Positions 35,276 to 45,132 of a DNA stretch of 64,000 nucleotides are shown here, in pieces. This DNA comes from Clostridiaceae bacterium. GTDB taxonomy: Bacteria > Bacillota > Clostridia > Peptostreptococcales > Natronincolaceae. Numbering within the stretch: position 1 is the first letter of the stretch; each line of letters starts with the position of its first letter. The notes below the pieces were generated by a model. That model was not told the origin of the DNA. It did no database searches and saw nothing but the letters and a program-made list of their open reading frames with translations. The stretch is from contig JAHDLO010000010.1 of assembly GCA_018432235.1 (NCBI GenBank), forward strand, positions 248,001-312,000, read 5' to 3'. The position numbers were made by a program, and so were the translations under genes.

Positions 35276-36073
35276 TTATATGGCATTGATGTTCTCAATC
35301 AATTTATCTATGGCCTCTTGGAGACTTTTGCCTGCCTTCTTCTGATCTTCTGAAACAGCCTTAAGCTTATGTATTTCGTCAGATACGGTTGTTACCTCAT
35401 TATTGATTGTACTTAGTATATCGCCTATCTGTTTAGTAAATTCCTCACTGTTGTTGGCCAGCTTTTGAACTTCCTTTGCCACAATTGCAAAGCCTCGACC
35501 CTGCTCCCCAGCTCTTGCTGCCTCTATTGAGGCATTTAACCCTAAAATATTAGTTTGTCGTGTTATTTGTCCCATAATTTTTATGATCTGATCGGTTTCA
35601 CTAACAAGATGCATGGTCCTAGCGGCAAAGTCATTTAATGTGTTACTGAGGGCAACGGAGTTCGTAATACTTTCGTTCATTGCATTGACACTATTCTCTG
35701 TAATGTCGCTGACCTTCTCCACCTCAACTATCTGCTTTTCTATCTTTTTAATGAGCTTCTCCTCATTCTCAACTAGAAGCATCATGAGATTAGCAGCCTC
35801 ACTGCACATTATGGAAACATTACTTTTATTATGTCTGCTAATTTCCTCCATTACCCGTTGGGAGCCCGTTGCCTCAATTAGAATATCCATATTTTTTTGT
35901 AAGAGGCTTTCTATGCTATTGGTATGATAAATATTAAGCTCCTTTGCAAGCAATATGCCTGGTGCATTTTCGTCTATATCAACAATACCCTCAATTTGTA
36001 TTTCCTGCATTTTGTTTAATGTATTCATAATTGCAGTGCCGCCTTTTCCCCCGCCGATGATCCCCACTCGCAT
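35276..36073 (-). CDS. Rossmann-fold / methyl-accepting chemotaxis signalling fusion protein
   Basis: 265 residues, no signal peptide or membrane span. The N-terminus (1-105) looks like an NAD-binding Rossmann domain: [17 protein letters not shown], a VDIDENAP acidic end of strand 2 and ILIEATGS. The C-terminus (about 110-265) is the cytosolic MCP signalling domain with its hairpin tip [32 protein letters not shown] domain and membrane parts are missing, so it should be a soluble sensor that couples nucleotide or a ligand to CheA/CheW. No che genes are in the window. RBS AAGGAGGAAAAGTC. Confidence 0.85.
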   Translation of the reverse strand: MRVGIIGGGKGGTAIMNTLNKMQEIQIEGIVDIDENAPGILLAKELNIYHTNSIESLLQKNMDILIEATGSQRVMEEISRHNKSNVSIMCSEAANLMMLLVENEEKLIKKIEKQIVEVEKVSDITENSVNAMNESITNSVALSNTLNDFAARTMHLVSETDQIIKIMGQITRQTNILGLNASIEAARAGEQGRGFAIVAKEVQKLANNSEEFTKQIGDILSTINNEVTTVSDEIHKLKAVSEDQKKAGKSLQEAIDKLIENINAI

Positions 36074-36315
36074 GACTTTTCCTCCTTATATATTAAAAAT
36101 ACCAAATCGTAAATTTGTACAACTACATTTAGAATTTTCGTCATTTTTTTCATATATCCTCTTTTTTTTAAGAATTATTCCTAAAAACTACTCAATATTT
36201 AGGATAATATTTTGTAGCAAAATATTCTAGCTGGTCCTTCGGTATTATTTGGTATCTTTATTTTTATCCGCAATTCACATAATAATAATATACTATTTGA
36301 AAAGGTGGTTTGTAT

Positions 36316-36549
36316 ATGGCTAATAAAAGGAATAAAAATAAAGGCAGCTACAGAAATCCTCAGGATATGATTGACGAAACCTATAATGCCAGAGATTACA
36401 AAATATTAGAGAAGGACCTTGAAGCTATGAATGCCTATGTCATGCCCTTGGATATGGTCAAGGATGTGGATTATATTGATTCCAGAAAGTTTTATGAGGA
36501 TGGTTGGCATAAGGAACTTAAGCGTATTAAGGATGACAGCTTAAGCTAA
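36316..36549 (+). CDS. Small charged protein of unknown function
   Basis: 77 residues from the ATG at 36316, with AAAGGTGG 7-8 bases upstream; a TTG at 36310 is too close to that site. A basic head (KRNKNKGSYRNPQD) and an acidic rest (YKILEKDLEAMNAYVM..., DVDYIDSRKFYEDGW). No membrane segment. It precedes the FAD oxidoreductase by 17 bases and is very likely translated from the same message. Not recognised. Confidence 0.65.
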   Translation: MANKRNKNKGSYRNPQDMIDETYNARDYKILEKDLEAMNAYVMPLDMVKDVDYIDSRKFYEDGWHKELKRIKDDSLS

Positions 36550-36566
36550 AGGATGGAGGGATATAT

Positions 36567-37643
36567 ATGAAGGTAGCCATAATGGGTGCTGGCTTGTCGG
36601 GTTTGGCCTGTGGCATAATTCTTGAGAGAGCAGGCATAACGCCCACCATTTATGAAAAACGCAGCAGAGTGGGGGACCGTTTTGTGTACGGGGAAATAAT
36701 GATGGAAGTCCTCAATAGGCCCATCGAGGATTCATTGGCTTATTTATCTGAAAAGCATCAGATTTATCTGCAGCCGGTTTCCAATATAAAGGAGCTAAAT
36801 GTGCATTCTGAAAACAATACTGCAGTTATAGAGGGGCATATAGGCTACATCACCGTCAGAGGCCGTCATCAGCATTCTCTAGAGGCCCAGCTGGAAAGAC
36901 AGCTTAGTACTAAGGTTATTTTTAATTCCGAGTTTAGCTATGAGGACTTGCTCAAGGAATACACCCATATTGTAATTGCCACAGGGGAGGGCGAATACAC
37001 TAAGGGGCTTCAGCACTTTGAGGAAGCACTGACGGTTCGCCTGAAGGGCGCGACGGTTTTGGGAGATTTTGATATCAAGGCTGTTCATGCCTGGCTGGAT
37101 AACAGCCTAGCGCCAAAGGGCTACAGTTATCTTATTCCGCTGACAGAAAAGGAAGCTAATATTGTTGTGGCCTATCCTAATTATCCTGAAAATCAGGAGC
37201 CTTCAGAGGATGTCTATTGGCAGCGATTATATAACAGACTCAGAAATCAATTTAATGCAGAGCTACAGATAAGGGACGCCTTTAATGTCACAAATTATGT
37301 GATAGGCAAGGCCGCCAAGCCTAGAATTGGCAACACTCTATTTATAGGCAATTGCTTCTGCTCCGTCATGCCCTTTCTGGGCTTCGGGCAATTTACCTCC
37401 ATACTTACCGGTATTGAAGCCGCACAAGACCTACTGGGTAAGCTTTCAATATCTGATACGGCAGACCATTATTATAAGAGCTTTAACGATTCCTTAGCCC
37501 TCAGACGATCTATGGAGAAAATGGACAATGGTGATTTTGACACATTGGTCAAGCTGCTATCCAAGCACCGTGGGGAGTATATTTTTAACAGCAGAATCAA
37601 TTTTATGGCCCTTGCAGGCAAGGTATTAAAGCCCTTTATATAA
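36567..37643 (+). CDS. FAD-dependent oxidoreductase (geranylgeranyl-reductase-like)
   Basis: 358 residues. The N-terminal FAD-binding motif GAGLSGLACGIILERAGITPTIYEK is intact. A later THIVIATGEGE and a C-terminal KPRIGNTLFIGNCFCSVMPFLGFGQFTSILTGIEAA block, with the conserved FAD-contacting GD-like GN...P segment, match the geranylgeranyl reductase/flavin monooxygenase group. Substrate unknown. Co-transcribed with the 36316 gene; RBS ATGGAGGGATATAT. Confidence 0.8.
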   Translation: MKVAIMGAGLSGLACGIILERAGITPTIYEKRSRVGDRFVYGEIMMEVLNRPIEDSLAYLSEKHQIYLQPVSNIKELNVHSENNTAVIEGHIGYITVRGRHQHSLEAQLERQLSTKVIFNSEFSYEDLLKEYTHIVIATGEGEYTKGLQHFEEALTVRLKGATVLGDFDIKAVHAWLDNSLAPKGYSYLIPLTEKEANIVVAYPNYPENQEPSEDVYWQRLYNRLRNQFNAELQIRDAFNVTNYVIGKAAKPRIGNTLFIGNCFCSVMPFLGFGQFTSILTGIEAAQDLLGKLSISDTADHYYKSFNDSLALRRSMEKMDNGDFDTLVKLLSKHRGEYIFNSRINFMALAGKVLKPFI

Positions 37644-37667
37644 CAGAATACCCCTATAGTCTGCACC

Positions 37668-38759
37668 TTAATTTATATTGATTTTTACTATTTCCGATGT
37701 AGAAAAAATTCGCATTGGTGGCCCCCAGGTTCCCGTTCCTGTTGAGGTATATATATGGGATTCCGCATATTGATATAGACCCTTTCCATATTTATATCGA
37801 AGGGGAATTAGATAGTTCAAGGGCGGTATCTGCCCGCCATGGGTGTGCCCAGAAAGCTGAAGGTCTATGCCTAATTCCGCGGCCAACTCAAAGTGCTCAG
37901 GCTGATGAAATAATAATAGATTTAAATTGTCAGGTGACCCTTGCTGAAGAAGGTCCTTGAGCTTTTCCTCAAAGGCCTCCTTGTTGTTTCTTCCAGCAAA
38001 AAAATCCTCCAGTCCAACGATGTTCACAAGATTATCAATTACCTGAATTTTACTGTCAAGGGCTATCATACCCGTTTCCCTGGTAAAGGTATGGAAATTT
38101 TCTATCCCTCTATAGACCTCATGATTTCCGCTTATAGCATAGATACCGTACTTACTCTTCAAGCGCCTCATCTGTGGTATGAATCTCTCAACATGATGAT
38201 AATCATCATCTATAAGGTCCCCTGTAAACACAATGATATCCGCCTCCAGCTGATTAACGCTGTCAATAACCGTGTCTAGCCAGCTCTTTGAGGTCATCAT
38301 CCCCAAATGAACATCCGACAGCAAAGCAATTGAAAGAGGCGCAGCCCCTTCATAGCTGAGATTAACTGTTTTTATAATGGGTCCCCTCAGTACATTTTTA
38401 ATGGAAAGCCCAGTACCTGCTATGATTAAAATTATTGAAACAATCGCCCCAATTTTTCTATAATGAGGAAAGAAGAAAACAATTAAATCCTTACATAGCA
38501 ATATGGTAATACTAATTGACAGTATCCCCAGCCACAAAGCCCCGATATAAAACAATATGTAAACATCCATTTTGCTCTTTAAGAACTGACTGACAAGAAA
38601 CAGTGAAGCCATTATCACAAAAAAACCTGCCAGCAGCCTTTTGCTGTTGCCGGTTATTAAGAATCCACTGGTGATACTTTTAAACACATAATAGTTCATG
38701 CCGCCGTATATGGCTAAGAATATTCCTAAAAAAACTGTAAACATAAGTATCCTTTTCAA
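37668..38759 (-). CDS. Membrane metallophosphoesterase, YkuE-like
   Basis: 363 residues, TTG start after GGAGGATGTAGTT. Four hydrophobic segments in the first 125 residues (about 5-25, 38-58, 65-88, 98-120) precede a calcineurin-like domain with all metal blocks: LLSDVHLG, FTGDLIDD, SGNHE, LLLFHQPE and SGHTHGGQ. Family members (YaeI/YkuE) hydrolyse phosphodiesters, some UDP-sugar lipids. Its end is convergent with the FAD gene, 25 bases away. Confidence 0.9.
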   Translation of the reverse strand: MKRILMFTVFLGIFLAIYGGMNYYVFKSITSGFLITGNSKRLLAGFFVIMASLFLVSQFLKSKMDVYILFYIGALWLGILSISITILLCKDLIVFFFPHYRKIGAIVSIILIIAGTGLSIKNVLRGPIIKTVNLSYEGAAPLSIALLSDVHLGMMTSKSWLDTVIDSVNQLEADIIVFTGDLIDDDYHHVERFIPQMRRLKSKYGIYAISGNHEVYRGIENFHTFTRETGMIALDSKIQVIDNLVNIVGLEDFFAGRNNKEAFEEKLKDLLQQGSPDNLNLLLFHQPEHFELAAELGIDLQLSGHTHGGQIPPLNYLIPLRYKYGKGLYQYAESHIYTSTGTGTWGPPMRIFSTSEIVKININ

Positions 38760-38981
38760 AACTACATCCTCCGTTATCCACTTATATTTTGTATTATAGC
38801 CCTATTTTTATAGGATTTTGCACTAATTTATAAAAAAGCTATAACCAGTTTATCATAAATAATATGTTGGCGGTTGGCTTTATAAAGTTTTAATATTTTT
38901 GTAAGTCTTTAAGGTGGGCTTAAGCACACTAATTTCTCGTTATATTCTATATGATGTTTATAAATCTTGAATGTTTCCTGT

Positions 38982-39030
38982 GAAAAATCAACACCTGAAG
39001 GTCTAGTGGTGCTATACCTTCAGGTGTTGA
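38982..39030 (-). terminator. Terminator of the purine operon
   Basis: Perfect 14-bp stem TCAACACCTGAAGG/CCTTCAGGTGTTGA followed on the minus strand by TTTTTCACAGG, right after purD. Confidence 0.85.
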
Positions 39031-39037
39031 TAAAATC

Positions 39038-40291
39038 CTATTTAACGCCTATATCCTGTCTATAATGCATTCCTTCAAAGCTTACTTTGTTTACAGCCTC
39101 ATAGGCCTTTTTTCTTGCCTCTTCGACTGTAGCGCCTATAGCTGTTACCCCCATGACCCTGCCGCCATTGGTAGTCAGCCTGCCATCCTTTATAGCTGTC
39201 CCAGCATGAAACAGCATAATATCCTCTGCAATATCCTTCGCTATACTTATCTCTATGCCCTTTGGATATTCCTCCGGATAGCCCTTGGAGGCCATGACCA
39301 CACAAACTGCTGCTGCCTTCCTCCACTGGATTTCAAGCTCCTCCAGCTTTTTATCTAAAATATGACTGAAAATTTCATACAGGTCCGTCTTTAGTCTAGC
39401 TAAAACCACCTGAGTTTCTGGGTCCCCAAACCGAACATTGTATTCCAGTACCTTAGGCCCCTCTGCTGTAATCATCAGACCTATAAAGATGATGCCTCTG
39501 TAGTCCATTTGCTCTGCCTGAATCCCACGTAGGGTTGGCAGTAGTATCTCCTCATAAACCCTTCCTGAAATTTCTTCGGTGTATACAAAATTTGGCGAGT
39601 AGGTTCCCATACCACCGGTATTAGGACCTTCATCATTATCATATACTCTTTTATGATCCTGACTACTAACCATTGGAATTATAGATTTGCCGTCTATGAA
39701 GCATAAAACAGAGGTTTCAATTCCCTTCAAAAACGCCTCAATTACAACGCTCTTTCCGGCGTCGCCAAATACTCTCGATACCATGATATCCTCTAGGGCT
39801 TTTAGGGCAGCGGGCCTGTCATTACATATAATAACCCCCTTGCCGGCGGCAAGGCCATCGGCCTTTACCACCACCGGGTAGGTATAGCCCTCCAGTGCCT
39901 TCACAGCCTCCTCCATGCTATATACCTCATTAGACATAGCTGTTGGAATGCCATACTTCTTCATAAAGGCTTTGGAATAGCCCTTGCTGCCCTCAAGCTC
40001 TGCAGCCTGTCTTGATGGTCCTATGATATTAAGACCCTCATTTCTAAAGGTATCAACAATCCCCGACACTAAAGGCACTTCAGGCCCTACTATTGTCATA
40101 TCGATATTTATTTCCCGGGAAAATTCGACCAGCTTTTCTATATCATTAACTCCTATGTCGACTAGCTTTGCAATTTGTCCTATGCCGGGATTTCCGGGAG
40201 CACAATAGATATCCGCCACAAGTGGACTCTCCTTAAGCTTCCATATTATAGCATGCTCTCTGCCACCATTGCCAATAACCAAAACCTTCAC
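39038..40291 (-). CDS. purD: Phosphoribosylamine-glycine ligase
   Basis: 417 residues from a GTG at 40291 (GGGTGATCTAT before it); the frame is open for 39 more codons upstream, which are non-homologous. Adds glycine to phosphoribosylamine with ATP. KVLVIGNGGREHAI at the start, the ATP-grasp core VVKADGLAAGKGVI and NDEGPNTGGMGTYSP, then VLEYNVRFGDPETQ. Last gene of the pur operon, 215 bases after purH. Confidence 0.96.
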   Translation of the reverse strand: MKVLVIGNGGREHAIIWKLKESPLVADIYCAPGNPGIGQIAKLVDIGVNDIEKLVEFSREINIDMTIVGPEVPLVSGIVDTFRNEGLNIIGPSRQAAELEGSKGYSKAFMKKYGIPTAMSNEVYSMEEAVKALEGYTYPVVVKADGLAAGKGVIICNDRPAALKALEDIMVSRVFGDAGKSVVIEAFLKGIETSVLCFIDGKSIIPMVSSQDHKRVYDNDEGPNTGGMGTYSPNFVYTEEISGRVYEEILLPTLRGIQAEQMDYRGIIFIGLMITAEGPKVLEYNVRFGDPETQVVLARLKTDLYEIFSHILDKKLEELEIQWRKAAAVCVVMASKGYPEEYPKGIEISIAKDIAEDIMLFHAGTAIKDGRLTTNGGRVMGVTAIGATVEEARKKAYEAVNKVSFEGMHYRQDIGVK

Positions 40292-40506
40292 ATAGATCAC
40301 CCACCCCATAAAATTTAGACCAAAACCCAACATACTGTTTTTTAAAACCAGACTTCGATACCTCAATATAACAGTCCCTACACTCTTCGCTATCACTAAG
40401 CATATCAAGTTTTTGCACTTGAAAAACAGTTAATATACCCTAAGCTTTTCCCTTTATATGTTGGTACATGAAGCAAAGTGCACTGTTGTTTCACTAGCTC
40501 TTTTCT

Positions 40507-42039
40507 CTAGTGTTTAAAATGTCGCAATCCGGAAAAAACCATGCTAATACCAGCCTCATTACAGGCCTTTATGGAGTCCTCGTCCTTCATAGAACCACCT
40601 GGCTGTATGATTGCAGTAATTCCTGCTCTTGAGGCCTCCTCTACACAGTCGCTGAAGGGAAAGAAGGCATCTGAGGCCAATATACTGCCCTCAAGGCTAT
40701 GGGTGCAGTTGCTGATGGCATTCTTTAGGGCCCATATCCTGCTGGTTTGCCCTGGACCGACAGCCAGCGTCTGTTGATTTTTGACGATCACTATGGCGTT
40801 GGACTTCACATGCTTTACAATTTTAAGACCAAATACCAAATCCTTTAGCTCCTCATCAGTGGGCTTCTGCTCAGTTACTGCCTTTATATCCTCCAGCAGT
40901 CCATCATTTTGCTGCTGCAGCAGCAGTCCCCCCATTACCCGTTTTATGTCAAAGTCATTAGCCCTTCTATGCTTAATGTCTGTCAGCTCTATCACTCGAA
41001 GGTTTTTCTTCTTGCTGAATACCGTCAAAGCCTCCGCAGTATAGCCCGGTGCTATGATAACCTCTAAGAATATATCTGCCATTTTCAAAGCTGTAGCTTC
41101 GTCTATGATATCATTTGCCGCTACTATGCCTCCGAATATGGATAGAGGGTCTGCCTCGTAGGCCTTGCTGTAGGCTTCAAAGGTACTGCTTCCACTGGCT
41201 ACACCACAAGGGTTTGTATGCTTTACCGCCACCACCGTTGGCTCATCAAACTCCTTAAGCAAGGCCAACGCGCCATTGGCATCATTGATATTGTTAAAGG
41301 ACAGCTCCTTACCCTGCAGCTGCTTACCCTCTACTAGGCTGCCGGGCTGACTGCCAATTTCTCTGTAGAAGATTGCTTTCTGATGAGGATTCTCCCCATA
41401 TCTTAAATCCTGCTGCTTTTCAAAGGTAAGGGTTAAAACTTCAGGAAAATCCGATGTAATGCCACCGCTTAGGTATCCAGCAATAAGCGTATCGTAATGC
41501 CCGGTATGCTGAAAAACCTTTAGGGCCAGTCTATATCTGGTATCTGATGTAGTATTTCCGTGATTCTTAAGCTCCTCCAGTACAGTATTATAATCCGAAG
41601 GATCTGTAACTACTGTTACATCTCTATAATTCTTAGCTGCCGACCGTAGCATGGCAGGCCCGCCTATATCGATATTCTCGATGGCTTCCTCCAGGGTTAC
41701 CCCTTCCTTTAGAATGGTTTCCTTGAAGGGATAGAGGTTGATAATAACTAAGTCGATGGGGGAAATGCCCAGGTTGCTGATGGTATCCATATGCTCCTGA
41801 TTATCTCGCACAGCCAGAAGCCCACCGTGTATAGCCGGATGCAGGGTTTTAACCCTACCGTCCAAGCACTCTGCAAAGCCCGTCACCTCCGCAACATCCT
41901 TAACCGGTATAGCCGCCTCCCTTAGAAGCTTCGCTGTTCCGCCGGTCGACAATATTTCCACGCCAAATTTATGCAATGCCTCAGCTAAGGCCACTATGCC
42001 CTTTTTATTTGAAACACTGATTAACGCTCTCTTAATCAT
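40507..42039 (-). CDS. purH: Bifunctional AICAR transformylase/IMP cyclohydrolase
   Basis: 510 residues. The N-terminal MGS-like IMP cyclohydrolase (1-195) has [23 protein letters not shown] and [16 protein letters not shown]. The rest is the AICAR transformylase with [21 protein letters not shown] and PGQTSRIWA. It carries out the final two steps to IMP. Start codon overlaps the purN stop (ATGA). Confidence 0.97.
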   Translation of the reverse strand: MIKRALISVSNKKGIVALAEALHKFGVEILSTGGTAKLLREAAIPVKDVAEVTGFAECLDGRVKTLHPAIHGGLLAVRDNQEHMDTISNLGISPIDLVIINLYPFKETILKEGVTLEEAIENIDIGGPAMLRSAAKNYRDVTVVTDPSDYNTVLEELKNHGNTTSDTRYRLALKVFQHTGHYDTLIAGYLSGGITSDFPEVLTLTFEKQQDLRYGENPHQKAIFYREIGSQPGSLVEGKQLQGKELSFNNINDANGALALLKEFDEPTVVAVKHTNPCGVASGSSTFEAYSKAYEADPLSIFGGIVAANDIIDEATALKMADIFLEVIIAPGYTAEALTVFSKKKNLRVIELTDIKHRRANDFDIKRVMGGLLLQQQNDGLLEDIKAVTEQKPTDEELKDLVFGLKIVKHVKSNAIVIVKNQQTLAVGPGQTSRIWALKNAISNCTHSLEGSILASDAFFPFSDCVEEASRAGITAIIQPGGSMKDEDSIKACNEAGISMVFSGLRHFKH

Positions 42040-42674
42040 AGCTGCACCTCACTTAAAATTTCTACTCTATTATCTGTTACCCTCAATCGTCCTTCGGCAA
42101 AAAGCCTGACAGCCATCGGTAAAAGCCTATGCTCCAGCTTCAAAACCTTCTCCTGTATGGTTTTTGGTGTATCTTCATACGCTACTGCTACTGCCTCCTG
42201 TAGAATAATAGGTCCGCCATCGGTTTCCTCATTGACAAAATGCACTGTCGCTCCCGTCAGCTTAACACCACGACTATAGGCTGCCGCATGAACCCTCTCA
42301 CCATAATAGCCCTTGCCTGAAAAGGACGGTATTAAGGAGGGATGGATGTTGATAATCCTATTTCTATATCGCCTTACGACCTCCTCTGGAATCATTTCCA
42401 GATAGCCCGCCAAAACTATCAGCCCTATGCCTTCCTCCTCCAGCAGCTGCAGTACCTTCATTCCCGCAGCATTCCTGTCGGGGTAGGTGGCCTTATCTAT
42501 GACGGCTGTTTTTATCCCCTGCTGCTTACCCCTAACAAGCCCGTAGGCATTACTTCTGTTGGATATGATGAGGGATATCGTCATAGGCAATTGTTTTTCA
42601 GAAATATCATCCATCAGAGCCTGCAAATTTGTGCCTCCGCCGGATATCAACACTGCGATTTTTAACCCCGACAT
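42036..42674 (-). CDS. purN: Phosphoribosylglycinamide formyltransferase
   Basis: 212 residues. Uses 10-formyl-THF to formylate [16 protein letters not shown] near the start, the catalytic [17 protein letters not shown] with Asn/His, and [18 protein letters not shown] with the essential Asp are present. It overlaps purM by 13 and purH by 4 bases. Confidence 0.96.
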   Translation of the reverse strand: MSGLKIAVLISGGGTNLQALMDDISEKQLPMTISLIISNRSNAYGLVRGKQQGIKTAVIDKATYPDRNAAGMKVLQLLEEEGIGLIVLAGYLEMIPEEVVRRYRNRIINIHPSLIPSFSGKGYYGERVHAAAYSRGVKLTGATVHFVNEETDGGPIILQEAVAVAYEDTPKTIQEKVLKLEHRLLPMAVRLFAEGRLRVTDNRVEILSEVQL

Positions 42675-43699
42675 AGGATCACCTGTTTCTCTCCCTTTAC
42701 AATCCTTCCGATTATAGCTGCCTCTTCTTTTTGCTGCTTCAGTATATTAACTGCTGTTTCAGCCTCCTCAGGCTTCACCACCAGCATCATTCCCACACCC
42801 ATATTGAAGGTGCCGTACATTTCCTCATCGGCGATATCCGCCAGACTCTGAATTAAATTGAATATGGGGGGGATTTTCCAGCTGCCCAGGTCTATCTCAG
42901 CAGCTGTAGTCGACGGTAAAATTCGAGGGATATTTTCATAAAAGCCGCCTCCGGTTATATGGGCCATTCCCTTAACCTCAATTGACTTTAAAAGCGACAG
43001 CACCGGCTTAACGTATATTTTAGTGGGTCTTAGAAGAGCTTCACCCAGGGTTTCCCCCAGCTCCTCTACATATTCGCTGGTGGCCATCTGCTGCATTTCA
43101 AAAAACACCTTTCTTACAAGGGAAAAGCCATTGCTGTGAACACCGCTGGAGGCTATCCCTATAACGACATCCCCCGCTTCAATGCTTTTGCCTGTGATCG
43201 CCTTTTCTTTGTCCACCATTCCTACAGAAAAGCCTGCTACATCATATTCCCCATCGGCATAAAAGCCCGGCATTTCAGCGGTTTCTCCACCGATTAAAGC
43301 ACAGCCCGCCATTCTGCAGCCCTGGGCTATTCCCTTCACTATCTCTGCTGCATTTTCTGCTTTAAGCCTTCCCGTTGCGATATAATCCAGAAAAAACAAA
43401 GGCTTGGCCCCCTGGCATAATATATCATTGACGCACATAGCCACACAATCCTGACCAATGGTGTCGTGCTTATCCATCATAAAGGCCAGCTTTAGCTTTG
43501 TTCCTACACCATCGGTGCCTGCAACCAGTACAGGCTCCTTTATATCCTTTAAGTCAAGGGCAAAGAGACCGCCAAAACCACCTATATCCTCCATAACTCC
43601 TGCTGTAAAGGTATCCTTTACGTATTGCTTCATCAAGCCCACTGCCCTTTGACCCTCATTAACGTCTACTCCGGCACTGCTATAGGTAATCTTATCCAT
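42662..43699 (-). CDS. purM: Phosphoribosylformylglycinamidine cyclo-ligase
   Basis: 345 residues. ATP-dependent ring closure giving AIR. Signatures: YSSAGVDVNEGQ at the N-terminus, VAGTDGVGTKLKLA, GQDCVAMCVNDILCQGAKPLFFLDY, GGETAEMPGFY and HITGGGFYENIPR. RBS AAGGGGGGAAG. Lies between purF and purN in the operon. Confidence 0.97.
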   Translation of the reverse strand: MDKITYSSAGVDVNEGQRAVGLMKQYVKDTFTAGVMEDIGGFGGLFALDLKDIKEPVLVAGTDGVGTKLKLAFMMDKHDTIGQDCVAMCVNDILCQGAKPLFFLDYIATGRLKAENAAEIVKGIAQGCRMAGCALIGGETAEMPGFYADGEYDVAGFSVGMVDKEKAITGKSIEAGDVVIGIASSGVHSNGFSLVRKVFFEMQQMATSEYVEELGETLGEALLRPTKIYVKPVLSLLKSIEVKGMAHITGGGFYENIPRILPSTTAAEIDLGSWKIPPIFNLIQSLADIADEEMYGTFNMGVGMMLVVKPEEAETAVNILKQQKEEAAIIGRIVKGEKQVILCRG

Positions 43700-43713
43700 T
43701 AGCGCTTCCCCCC

Positions 43714-45132
43714 TTACAATCTCTCAAAGACCTTTTTATTTCCAACCGTCGGAACCTCCATAGGATAATCGCCACTGAAGCACGCCAAACAATGATGCTC
43801 TGCAGGCTTGCCGACGGATTCAATAAGACCCTCGGTGCTGATATACCCAAGACTGTCTGCCCCTATTGTTTTTCTGATTTGCTCTACAGTATTTACTGCA
43901 CCTATCAGCTGAGTTCTATTAGGCGTATCTATGCCAAAATGACAGCTATAGGCCACAGGCGGAGAGCTGATTCTCAGATGTACCTCTTTAGCTCCTGCCG
44001 TCCTCAGACTATTGACGATCTGCTTGCTGGTGGTTCCTCTAACAATTGAATCGTCTATCATAACAATCCTTTTACCTGAAACATTGTATCTCAGAGAGTT
44101 CAGCTTAAGCCTAACAGCCGTCTCCCTTAGCTTTTGCTCTGGCTGAATAAAGGTTCTGCCCACATATCTGTTTTTTATTAGCCCCTCACCAAAGGGGATG
44201 CCTGAAGCCTCTGCATAGCCTATGGCAGCTGGAATAGAGGTATCGGGAACTGCAATAACTAAATCCGCATCCACAGGATGCTCCTTTGCCAATATCCTTC
44301 CGGCATTTTTTCTAGCCTCATAAACGCTTGTACCGTCTATTATGCTGTCGGGACGGGCAAAGTATATATATTCAAATATACAGGAGGCTCTCCTGTTCTT
44401 TACCTGTACCTGCCTGGTTTCAAGGCCCTCCTTGCTTATGGCGATGATTTCTCCCGGTTCAACATCCCTGACAAATTCTGCCCCTATAACATCCAGAGCA
44501 CAGCTTTCGGAAGCAAGAACATAGCCATTTTCTAATTTCCCCAGACAAAGAGGTCTTAATCCAAAGGGGTCCCTGACGCCAATCAAATAATCCTCCGTCA
44601 TCACCACTAGGGCATAGGCACCCTTAATCAGCTCCATAGTTCTTTCAATGGCATTGACAATGCCGTCGCTGCTGAAGCGTGCTATTAAATTTACGATTAC
44701 CTCGGTATCTATAGTCGTTTGAAATACCACCCCGGATTCCTCCAGACGATCCCTCAGCTTAGCTGCATTGATCAAATTGCCATTGTGGGCAAGGGCGATG
44801 TTGCCGCCGCGATATCTCACCACCAATGGCTGAGCATTAACAACATTGCTATCTCCTGTTGTGGAATATCTGACGTGTCCGATACCTATATGGCCCTTAA
44901 GCCGTTTAAACACGGCTTCATTAAATACCTCCGGTACCAGCCCCATCTCCTTATGAAACTGGGTATGAAGGCCGTCATTGGTGGCTATTCCTGCACTTTC
45001 CTGTCCCCTATGCTGCAGCGCATATAAACCGTAGTAAAGAGATTTTGCCACCTCTTCAGACCTATTGCCATGATAAACCCCAACAACCCCACATTCTTCC
45101 TTTAACTTGTCAAAGTTTATTTCATTAAGCAT
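43714..45132 (-). CDS. purF: Amidophosphoribosyltransferase
   Basis: 472 residues from the ATG at 45132, with GGAGAGGAG 7 bases upstream; the start overlaps purL by 16 bases. First committed step of purine synthesis, transferring glutamine nitrogen to PRPP. A propeptide of about 13 residues precedes the catalytic Cys of CGVVGV. The PRPP loop is [11 protein letters not shown]. Cysteines in [16 protein letters not shown] and [12 protein letters not shown] match the 4Fe-4S-type PurF of Bacillus, an oxygen-sensitive enzyme. Confidence 0.97.
   Translation of the reverse strand: MLNEINFDKLKEECGVVGVYHGNRSEEVAKSLYYGLYALQHRGQESAGIATNDGLHTQFHKEMGLVPEVFNEAVFKRLKGHIGIGHVRYSTTGDSNVVNAQPLVVRYRGGNIALAHNGNLINAAKLRDRLEESGVVFQTTIDTEVIVNLIARFSSDGIVNAIERTMELIKGAYALVVMTEDYLIGVRDPFGLRPLCLGKLENGYVLASESCALDVIGAEFVRDVEPGEIIAISKEGLETRQVQVKNRRASCIFEYIYFARPDSIIDGTSVYEARKNAGRILAKEHPVDADLVIAVPDTSIPAAIGYAEASGIPFGEGLIKNRYVGRTFIQPEQKLRETAVRLKLNSLRYNVSGKRIVMIDDSIVRGTTSKQIVNSLRTAGAKEVHLRISSPPVAYSCHFGIDTPNRTQLIGAVNTVEQIRKTIGADSLGYISTEGLIESVGKPAEHHCLACFSGDYPMEVPTVGNKKVFERL

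Noticed and set aside
40233..40418. 61-codon minus frame (MQKLDMLSDSEECRDC...) across the purD start
   Set aside because: It overlaps the conserved purD N-terminus in another frame and lacks a ribosome site.
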